Source: Lachnospiraceae bacterium (GTDB lineage Bacteria; Bacillota; Clostridia; Lachnospirales; Lachnospiraceae). Taken from it: a DNA stretch of 17,344 nucleotides. The stretch is taken from positions 1 through 17,344 of the forward strand of contig VSNH01000075.1 of NCBI GenBank assembly GCA_009774215.1, given 5' to 3'. The translations under genes and the position numbers were made by a program. The notes beneath the pieces are model-generated. The model saw only the letters and a program-made list of their open reading frames with translations. It did no database searches and was not told the DNA's origin. The first letter of the stretch is position 1. Each line of letters begins with the position of its first letter. Below, one piece after another: positions 5,584-11,134 of this stretch.

Positions 5584-8133
5584 ATGGACGGTTTGGGACA
5601 GCAGAGTGGAATGGAGAGCGTTCAGAATCTGGAGAATGTCATCAATGAGGGGCTTCGCGCCGCCCTGCTGGCGGAGACGCCGGATCAGTCTCTTGATGTG
5701 CTGTTACAACATCTGGGGATGGCGCTGGACGGGGAACGCACTTACATATTTGAGCAGAATGCGTCCGGCTGTGACGACAACACTTACGAGTGGGTGGCGG
5801 ACGGGGTGGAGCCGGAAAAGGAGAACCTACAGAATTTGCCCCAGGAGGTGTGCGCGAGCTGGTATCGGAATTTCAGCATTGGCAGGCATATTGTCATAGA
5901 GAACTTGGAAGACATACGGGAGACGGATCCTTTGCAGTATGAGAATCTGAAGCGGCAGAGCATCCGTTCTCTTGTGGTGGTTCCCCTTTACAACGGGGAA
6001 AAGATCATCGGCTTTTACGGGGTGGACAACCCGCCGGCGAAGTCGCTGGAATATGCGTCGAATATGCTCCAGACCGCGGCATACTTTATTGTATCATGTC
6101 TGAAACAGCGCAATCTGGTCAGGGAACTTCAGAAGCGCAGTTACAATGTCCTCCAGGCGCTCAGCGTGGATTATCTGGGCATTTTTCAGGTGAATTTTGA
6201 TACGGACGAATGCGAGGTATATCGGAACAGCGAAAAGATGGATATGGATTGGGGCGCCGGCTTGGTGGACGGATATCAGGCGGCTGTCGGACAGTATATT
6301 TCCCGGTGCGTCGCACCCAGAGACCAGAAAAAGCTTACCGCTGTGACAAAAAAGGAGTATGTGCTTTCGCAGCTTCGGACAAAGAAGAAGTTCTATGTGC
6401 GTTATCAGGTCAATGACAACGTTTATGGATTGAAACATATGGAGATTCATTTTTCTGCCACGGAGAAAGCGGAGGAAGAAAACAGCGCGATTTTTGCCCT
6501 GCGGGATGTGAACGCGGTGGTGGAGCAGGAAGAGAAGTACAAGCTGGAGGCGAGGCAGAATCTGGAGGATATTCTCGAAGGTGCAAGAACCGGCATCTGG
6601 ACGATCGAGCTGGAGGAGGGATGCCAGCCGAGGATGTATACCAACCGGGTCATGCGGATGCTGCTTGGCGTGTCGGATGAGATTGAGCCGGAGGAGTGCT
6701 ACCGGCACTGGTTTCAGAATATTGAGCCTGACTATGTGGAGATGGTGCAGGAATCCGTGCGGGAGATCATGGAAACCGGACGCTCCGAAGTGATTTACCC
6801 GTGGAAGCATCCTGAGCTTGGGAGAATTTATGTCCGCTGCGGCGGTGTGCCGGACAAAACATTCAAGAAACCGGGCGTCTGTCTGAACGGATATCATCAG
6901 GATATCACAGAGACAATGGTGGCGAAGGGAAAACAGGAGCAGGCGATCATGGAACTTCTGGAGAAGGTCAGACGCGCCAATTCGGCAAAGAGCGAATTTC
7001 TTTCCCATATGTCCCATGATCTGCGCACACCCATCAACGGCATACTGGGGATGCTGTCCATCATAGAGAAAAGTCAGGACGATCCGGAGCGGCAGAGAGA
7101 CTGCAGGAATAAAATACGCGTGTCAACGGAGCATCTGCTCTCTATGGTCAACGATGTGCTTCAATTCAGTAAGATGGACAGCGGAAGAGCGGCGGAAGAG
7201 GAGGAGTCGTTTGCACTCCGGGATATATTGGAAAACAGTATCGCGCTTCTGGACGAGAGGGCAAAGGAGCGGGGCATACGGCTGACTTTGGAGGAAATGG
7301 ATATACAGCATGGCAGAGTGATTGGGAATCCGCTGTATCTGCAGCAGATTCTGATGAATATCATTGATAACGCCATAAAATATAACCACCCACAGGGCGC
7401 CGTCTTTGTGCAGGCAAAGGAGATGTCCTGCCGGGGTGACACCGCGGAATATCAGTTTGTGGTCGAAGATACCGGAATCGGTATTGGGGAGGAGTTCAAA
7501 AAGCATATTTTCGAGCCCTTTACGCAGGAGCATAAAAGCGCGAGAACCCATTATAATGGCGTGGGTCTCGGTATGTCCATTGTGAAGCAGCTGGTAGACC
7601 AGATGAAGGGGCATATTGAGGTAGAAAGTCAGATTGGAAGTGGCAGTATGTTTCGTATCACCCTGCCCATGCAGATCGACGGGGTGCGTGATGCGCAGGC
7701 TGTGGATGAAGGGCAGAATGAAACGGGTACCATTGACGGGATGCGCGTTCTTCTGGTGGAAGATAACGAGATAAACTGTGAAATCATTGAGTTCATGCTC
7801 AAGGACGCGGGTGCGGAGGTCGTGACCGCAAATGACGGAAAAGAGGCAGTGGATGCGTTTGCGGCATCTGCGCCGGAAACATTTGACTGTGTGCTTATGG
7901 ATTTGATGATGCCGGTTATGAGTGGATATGAGGCGGCGCGTGTAATTCGCGCCATGGACCGGTCGGACGCAAAAACCGTTCCCATCATTGCGCTGTCAGC
8001 CAACGCGTTTGACGAGGATGTGGCGATGGCAAAGGATGCCGGGATGAATGAGCATCTGGCGAAGCCGGTGGACATGGGAAAAATGTTCCGGGTCATGAAT
8101 CGGCTGAGATACGAAAAATCGAAATCCTCGTGA
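5584..8133 (+). CDS. cytosolic hybrid sensor histidine kinase, GAF-PAS-PAS-HisKA-HATPase-REC (849 aa)
   Basis: This is a two-component sensor kinase with a built-in receiver. A GAF domain lies at about 33-172 and two PAS-like regions at about 186-315 and 325-445. The HisKA domain (about 465-535) has phospho-acceptor H478 in FLSHMSHDLRTPING. The HATPase has its N box at N596 (NAIKYN), G1 at D629 (DTGIGIG) and G2 at G659 (GVGLGMS). The receiver domain (about 720-840) has acidic D727, phospho-acceptor D773 (LMDLMMP) and K827 (AKP). No membrane helix or signal peptide is visible, so it should sense an internal signal. No DNA-binding response regulator or Hpt gene is adjacent. The receiver may pass phosphate to a distant Hpt protein or regulate the kinase itself. 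Start: GGAGG 5 nt upstream. Two acetyltransferases and a MATE gene follow on the same strand. Confidence 0.93.
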   Translation: MDGLGQQSGMESVQNLENVINEGLRAALLAETPDQSLDVLLQHLGMALDGERTYIFEQNASGCDDNTYEWVADGVEPEKENLQNLPQEVCASWYRNFSIGRHIVIENLEDIRETDPLQYENLKRQSIRSLVVVPLYNGEKIIGFYGVDNPPAKSLEYASNMLQTAAYFIVSCLKQRNLVRELQKRSYNVLQALSVDYLGIFQVNFDTDECEVYRNSEKMDMDWGAGLVDGYQAAVGQYISRCVAPRDQKKLTAVTKKEYVLSQLRTKKKFYVRYQVNDNVYGLKHMEIHFSATEKAEEENSAIFALRDVNAVVEQEEKYKLEARQNLEDILEGARTGIWTIELEEGCQPRMYTNRVMRMLLGVSDEIEPEECYRHWFQNIEPDYVEMVQESVREIMETGRSEVIYPWKHPELGRIYVRCGGVPDKTFKKPGVCLNGYHQDITETMVAKGKQEQAIMELLEKVRRANSAKSEFLSHMSHDLRTPINGILGMLSIIEKSQDDPERQRDCRNKIRVSTEHLLSMVNDVLQFSKMDSGRAAEEEESFALRDILENSIALLDERAKERGIRLTLEEMDIQHGRVIGNPLYLQQILMNIIDNAIKYNHPQGAVFVQAKEMSCRGDTAEYQFVVEDTGIGIGEEFKKHIFEPFTQEHKSARTHYNGVGLGMSIVKQLVDQMKGHIEVESQIGSGSMFRITLPMQIDGVRDAQAVDEGQNETGTIDGMRVLLVEDNEINCEIIEFMLKDAGAEVVTANDGKEAVDAFAASAPETFDCVLMDLMMPVMSGYEAARVIRAMDRSDAKTVPIIALSANAFDEDVAMAKDAGMNEHLAKPVDMGKMFRVMNRLRYEKSKSS

Positions 8134-8184
8134 GACCGAAGTATGAGGCAGTGACATCGGGACAGGAAATGAAGGAGGAACCTT

Positions 8185-8646
8185 ATGGCTATGGACTATG
8201 TGAGAACAGACGGTAAAAACGAAGATTTCATCGAAAATTGCCGACTCCTCGACATGGATTTGGACAGGCGTGTCGGGAGGCAGATCAAGAGAGAAAAGTA
8301 TCAGAAATTTAACCAGCTTGACGAGATACGGGAAGCGATCGTTGTCTATGATCATGGCAGGGCGGTTGGCGGCGGCGCCATCAGAAGATACGACGATGAG
8401 AATATCGAGTTAAAGAGGGTGTTTGTACATAACGAATATCAGGGGCAGGGGATCGGGAGCAGGCTCGTTTCCCTGCTGATCGAATGGGCGGCGGAGTTGG
8501 GTTATCGGCGGATGATTCTGGAGACGGGCGAGCTGCTGGCGGAGTCCTGCGCGGTCTATAAAAAGCTGGGGTTTGCAGTCATTCCCAACTACGGACCGTA
8601 TGCGGACATGCCGGAGTCTTTGTGTATGGCGAGGGAAATACGGTGA
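8185..8646 (+). CDS. GNAT-family N-acetyltransferase (153 aa)
   Basis: This is an acetyl-CoA-dependent N-acetyltransferase of the GNAT fold. The acetyl-CoA pyrophosphate-binding loop is visible as YQGQGIGSRLV (QGQGIG at 86-91), preceded by the beta-strand ELKRVFVHNE. The second conserved segment YRRMILETGELLAESCAVYK leads into the YKKLGF element (125-130), as in many members. The ribosome binding site AAGGAGGA lies 8 nt before the ATG. The gene begins 51 nt after the histidine kinase and may be co-transcribed with it. The acceptor substrate (small molecule, antibiotic or protein amine) cannot be told. Confidence 0.88.
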   Translation: MAMDYVRTDGKNEDFIENCRLLDMDLDRRVGRQIKREKYQKFNQLDEIREAIVVYDHGRAVGGGAIRRYDDENIELKRVFVHNEYQGQGIGSRLVSLLIEWAAELGYRRMILETGELLAESCAVYKKLGFAVIPNYGPYADMPESLCMAREIR

Positions 8647-8676
8647 AATTACAGAAATGAATGGAGGAGCCACGGT

Positions 8677-8775
8677 ATGAACGCGCTGGTCATCAACTGC
8701 AGTCCTGTAAGGACAGGCGCCACGGCTGAGCTTCTCTTTGCCGAAGGCAAAACTGGAATAGACCGGATTCAGTAA
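8677..8775 (+). pseudogene. truncated flavodoxin-type NAD(P)H reductase gene (first 32 codons)
   Basis: A good ribosome binding site (GGAGG at 8663-8667) precedes an ATG at 8677. The product starts MNALVINCSPVRTGATAELL, the classic N-terminus of NADPH-dependent FMN reductase / flavodoxin-family proteins, whose S-P-x-x-x-x-(T/S) loop binds the FMN phosphate. After residue 20 the resemblance ends, and the frame stops at TAA 8773-8775 after 32 codons. The full family is about 170-200 aa, so this is a 5' remnant. The break is bordered by two small palindromes (8737-8751 and 8772-8802). It may still be translated into a short useless peptide. Confidence 0.7.
8737..8751 (+). repeat. short GAA-loop palindrome in the reductase remnant
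   Basis: TTTGCC (8737-8742) and GGCAAA (8746-8751) flank a GAA triloop, with the same GCCGAAGGC centre as the dispersed hairpins but without their outer stem. It begins about where similarity to the reductase family ends. It could be a degenerate or partial copy, or chance. Confidence 0.4.
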
Positions 8776-8802
8776 CTATGAAGCCGAAGGCTGAATAGTT
8801 AC
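8772..8802 (+). repeat. dispersed GAA-loop hairpin, copy C
   Basis: This is the most perfect copy. The outer stem GTAACTAT/ATAGTTAC is 8 bp with no mismatch. A symmetrical GA/GA internal loop (possible tandem sheared G-A pairs) follows, then inner stem AGCC/GGCT and a GAA triloop. The stop codon of the reductase remnant lies inside its left arm. There is no T-tract, so it is not a terminator. Confidence 0.75.
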
Positions 8803-8849
8803 GAGATTTATGCTGTCCGTCGTGTAAGCGCATGGGAAGGGAGATTGAC

Positions 8850-9338
8850 ATGGAAGTAAAATTAGTGAGGGCGGATATTAACGATGCAGAGGAAATACAT
8901 GCCATGCAGGTGGTGGCTTTCCGGGAACTGCTGGAGAAATATCAGGATTATGATACGAGTCCGGCGAGCGAGGGTGTGGACAAGGTAGAGTGGCGTTTAA
9001 GACAGGACGTTACTTATTTTTATTTTATTTGTGCAGAAAGTAAAAAGGTTGGGGCGGTTCGCGTCATCGACTCAAAGGAACACGGAAAAAACAAAAGAAT
9101 TTCTCCTATATTTATCATGCCGGAGTTTCGGGGCAGGGGCATTGCGCAGGAGGCAATGCGGCTGTGCGAGGACATGCATGGGAGCGAGAACTGGGAGCTG
9201 GACACCATTTTGCAGGAACCCGGGAACTGTCACTTGTATGAGAAAATGGGATATCGGCAGACGGGCAGGCCGGAGGTCATCAACGAGAGGATGACACTGG
9301 TGTTTTATGAAAAAAGCGAAGATGGGAGCCGTTGGTGA
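8850..9338 (+). CDS. GNAT-family N-acetyltransferase (162 aa)
   Basis: This is a second GNAT-fold acetyltransferase. Strand ISPIFIMPEF leads into the acetyl-CoA loop RGRGIA (94-99) and helix QEAMRLCEDM. The end shows LDTILQEPGNCHLYEKMGYR, the usual fourth strand and beta-bulge (N126, Y130, MGY). The ATG at 8850 is preferred over the in-frame ATG at 8832 because GAAGGGAG lies 6 nt before it. The MATE gene starts 23 nt after its stop, so the two are probably one operon. Proximity to an exporter might suggest modification plus export of a toxic compound, but that is only a guess. It is not a close duplicate of the GNAT at 8185: the sequences differ throughout outside the motif. Confidence 0.88.
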   Translation: MEVKLVRADINDAEEIHAMQVVAFRELLEKYQDYDTSPASEGVDKVEWRLRQDVTYFYFICAESKKVGAVRVIDSKEHGKNKRISPIFIMPEFRGRGIAQEAMRLCEDMHGSENWELDTILQEPGNCHLYEKMGYRQTGRPEVINERMTLVFYEKSEDGSRW

Positions 9339-9361
9339 TCATTTTGACGGAGGATGAAAGA

Positions 9362-10693
9362 ATGGAAAACGAACTGTTTGAGAAAACGCCGGTGCCGAAA
9401 GCCTATTTTACATTTGCCCTGCCTGTTGTGCTCAGCATGGTGGTTTCATTGGTCTATAATATGGTAGATACTTATTTTATCGCCCAGACAGGCAACACGA
9501 ATCTGGTGGCGGGGGTATCCTTAAGCGCACCGGTTTTTACCTTGATGATTGCGCTCGGCGATATTTTCGGATTGGGAGGCAGTTCCCTTATCTCCCGGCT
9601 GTTTGGCGAGAAGAAGGATGAGGACGGAAAACGCTTAAGCGTTTTTTGTTTTTATGCGGCGATTGTGTGCGGGATTTTGGTGACGGCGGTGATGATGATG
9701 CTTCGCGAACCGATTCTGTATGTGCTGGGCGCTGACGCGGAGACGCTTTCCTATGCCTCCGGCTATTATACCTATATCGTGCTCGGCGCGCCGTTTATTA
9801 TTTTGTCCTTTACGCCGTCCAATTTGCTGCGGACGGAAGGGTTTGCGACGGCGTCCATGACGGGCAGTATATTGGGCGCAGTCGTCAATATGATTCTGGA
9901 CCCTGTCTTTATTTCCGTGTTAGGGTTCGGTGCGGCAGGCGCGGCAATTGCGACTGTGATCGGAAATATTTTCGCGGATATCTTTTATGTCTGGTTTCTG
10001 TTAAAAAGAAGCAGACGGCTTTCCATCAATCCGGTTGGATTCCATATTCATATCGTGGAGGTGGGGCAGATACTGGCAATCGGGATTCCGGCGTCGATCA
10101 CAAATCTCATGCAGAGCATTGGCATTGCGCTGACGAACCGGTCGCTTTTGCCATACGGCAATGATAAGGTTGCGGCAATGGGAATTGTGATGAAGGTGAA
10201 TCTGATTGCCGTTCTGGTTCTGGTGGGCTTTGCCTTTGGCGCGCAGCCGCTGGTCGGGTATAACTATGGCGCGAAAAACCATGCGCGTCTCAAGGAAATT
10301 CTGCGGTTTTCATACAGCTTTGAATGCTGCACGGCGGCGGTGCTCGCGGGAGCGCTCTCCCTTGCGGCGCCCGCCATGATCGGGATGTTTATGCAGGATG
10401 CGGCTATCATAGAGGTCGGCGTCCCCATGCTCCGTATGCAGCAGATGGGAATGGTGTTTACGGCGGTTGTGCTTGTGACGACCTGTACCTTCCAGTCGGC
10501 AGGAAAAGCGGTGGGCGCCTTTCTTCTGTCGGTCAGCAGACAGGGGGTGCTTTTTGCAGCCGTTCTCTTCATCGCCTCCAAAGCGTTCGCCTACCAGGGA
10601 GTCCTGATGGCACAGGCGGTTTCTGATCTGCTGACGGCGGTCATGGCGGTTATTCTGTTTGAGATTCTGATACGGAGACCGATTTATCGTTGA
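9362..10693 (+). CDS. MATE-family multidrug/Na+ or H+ antiporter (443 aa)
   Basis: This is a twelve-helix membrane exporter of the multidrug and toxic compound extrusion family (MatE/NorM-DinF-like). The N-terminal repeat starts FTFALPVVLSMVVSLVYNMV followed by DTYFIAQTGN, the family's first helix and loop. GDIFGLGGSSLISRLFGEK and then RTEGFATASM, GAVVNMILDP and GFGAAGAAIATVIGN complete the first half. The second half repeats the pattern with IGIPASITNLMQSIGIALTN and GFAFGAQPLVGYNYGAKN. The ATG at 9362 has GGAGG 8 nt upstream; the longer frame from 9332 would begin at TTG inside the previous gene. It is likely co-transcribed with the GNAT upstream. The substrates are unknown. Confidence 0.92.
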   Translation: MENELFEKTPVPKAYFTFALPVVLSMVVSLVYNMVDTYFIAQTGNTNLVAGVSLSAPVFTLMIALGDIFGLGGSSLISRLFGEKKDEDGKRLSVFCFYAAIVCGILVTAVMMMLREPILYVLGADAETLSYASGYYTYIVLGAPFIILSFTPSNLLRTEGFATASMTGSILGAVVNMILDPVFISVLGFGAAGAAIATVIGNIFADIFYVWFLLKRSRRLSINPVGFHIHIVEVGQILAIGIPASITNLMQSIGIALTNRSLLPYGNDKVAAMGIVMKVNLIAVLVLVGFAFGAQPLVGYNYGAKNHARLKEILRFSYSFECCTAAVLAGALSLAAPAMIGMFMQDAAIIEVGVPMLRMQQMGMVFTAVVLVTTCTFQSAGKAVGAFLLSVSRQGVLFAAVLFIASKAFAYQGVLMAQAVSDLLTAVMAVILFEILIRRPIYR

Positions 10694-10751
10694 AGAAAGG
10701 CACTTCAGCCTAAAGTCCGTATCCTCTTGCCATATAAAATAAATAGGTCAA

Positions 10752-10817
10752 TTGAAAATTTCAAAAATATCTGACAATAATGTGCGAAATAAGAAAAAAT
10801 TCAAATAATCTGACAAT
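10752..10817 (+). promoter_or_regulatory. candidate operator region: palindrome and tandem repeats before the gltB promoter
   Basis: A perfect dyad, TTGAAA-A-TTTCAA, lies at 10752-10764. The 10-mer ATCTGACAAT occurs twice, at 10769-10778 and 10808-10817. Their starts are 39 bp apart, near four helical turns, and both have AT-rich TTCAAA-type flanks. The second copy ends 17 bp before the -35 of the gltB promoter, a position typical of activator sites. The region is strongly AT-rich compared with the genes around it. Confidence 0.5.
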
Positions 10818-10834
10818 TCAACAAAAAGTCTTTA

Positions 10835-10863
10835 TTTACAAATTCCACGCGCGGGTGTATTAT
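10835..10863 (+). promoter_or_regulatory. gltBD promoter
   Basis: TTTACA (10835-10840) and TATTAT (10858-10863) are separated by 17 bp. The predicted start near 10870 leaves an unusually long leader of about 255 nt before gltB. Confidence 0.75.
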
Positions 10864-10875
10864 TGTATACATGTA

Positions 10876-10918
10876 GAACGCAAAGGAGCGCTAGATGCCT
10901 TTTTTGCGTTCTTCTTTT
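10876..10918 (+). terminator. promoter-proximal hairpin with T-rich tail in the gltB leader
   Basis: GAACGCAAA (10876-10884) pairs with TTTGCGTTC (10903-10911), and AGG/CCT can extend the stem across a bulge. TTCTTTT (10912-10918) follows, the form of an intrinsic terminator only about 45 nt after the predicted start. The hairpin also encloses a good ribosome binding site (AAAGGAG 10882-10888) and ATG (10895). It could act as an attenuator, but the function is not established. Confidence 0.45.
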
Positions 10919-11134
10919 GCGCGAATAAGCAGAGTCAGAAGACGGCAGAGACAGGATACATGCTTGCATGTAAGACTGTCTATGACGACTTATGACGAGG
11001 CGCAAGACGCTCGTGGGACGTCTGTTCTGCGCGGACCGGAGTGGAACGGAGACCGCGAACGAGAAATGCGAAGCATTTCGAGTCTCTGCTTATTCATAGA
11101 ACACAAGAAAGTCAGGAGAAAAGCTTATGTTTGA
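10895..11134 (+). CDS. possible leader ORF overlapping gltB (79 codons)
   Basis: AAAGGAG lies 6 nt before an ATG, and the frame stays open for 79 codons to TGA at 11132-11134. It overlaps the gltB start codon (11127) by 8 nt, which would allow translational coupling. The product is very basic (MPFLRSSFARISRVRRRQRQ at the start) and resembles no family I know. Its codons run through the strong hairpins of the leader, which suggests an RNA element that happens to be open rather than a protein gene. I think it more likely not a functional protein. Confidence 0.2.
   Translation: MPFLRSSFARISRVRRRQRQDTCLHVRLSMTTYDEAQDARGTSVLRGPEWNGDREREMRSISSLCLFIEHKKVRRKAYV
10923..11095 (+). ncRNA. candidate structured leader RNA of gltB (multi-branch element)
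   Basis: GAATAAGCAGAG (10923-10934) is perfectly complementary to CTCTGCTTATTC (11084-11095), a 12-bp helix closing a 173-nt domain. Three stem-loops lie inside. The first is TACATG/CATGTA with a CTTG tetraloop (10957-10972), carried on an AGACAG/CTGTCT stem (10949-10981). The second is GCGCA-AGACG/CGTCT-(4-nt bulge)-TGCGC (11000-11032). The third is GAAATGC/GCATTTC with a GAA triloop (11063-11079), extended by GAGAC/GTCTC (11049-11086). The 3' arm GTCTCTGC (11082-11089) can instead pair with GCAGAGAC (10945-10952), so two folds compete. It does not match the riboswitch or T-box consensus sequences I can recall. The structure is seen in the sequence; function is inferred from its place before gltB. 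Confidence 0.55.

Noticed and set aside
5466..5648. 60-codon ORF before the histidine kinase
   Set aside because: Its ATG region overlaps the TTGAGA-17-TATAAT promoter, it has no ribosome binding site and it overlaps the kinase start in another frame.
6094..7017. 307-codon minus-strand ORF inside the histidine kinase gene
   Set aside because: It is a shadow frame of a well-supported gene. It has no recognisable domain and no ribosome binding context.
8185..9338. The two GNAT genes as a recent tandem duplication
   Set aside because: Apart from the short acetyl-CoA loop their sequences and lengths differ throughout, so they look like separate families.
10780..10995. 71-codon ORF spanning the gltB promoter
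   Set aside because: It crosses the operator and promoter elements, lacks a ribosome binding site, and its composition mirrors AT-rich regulatory DNA.
11000..11090. T-box-like reading of the gltB leader (TGGAAC then ACCGCG)
   Set aside because: The T-box core TGGNACCGCG is interrupted by four bases, and I could not find a specifier stem with the usual conserved loops.
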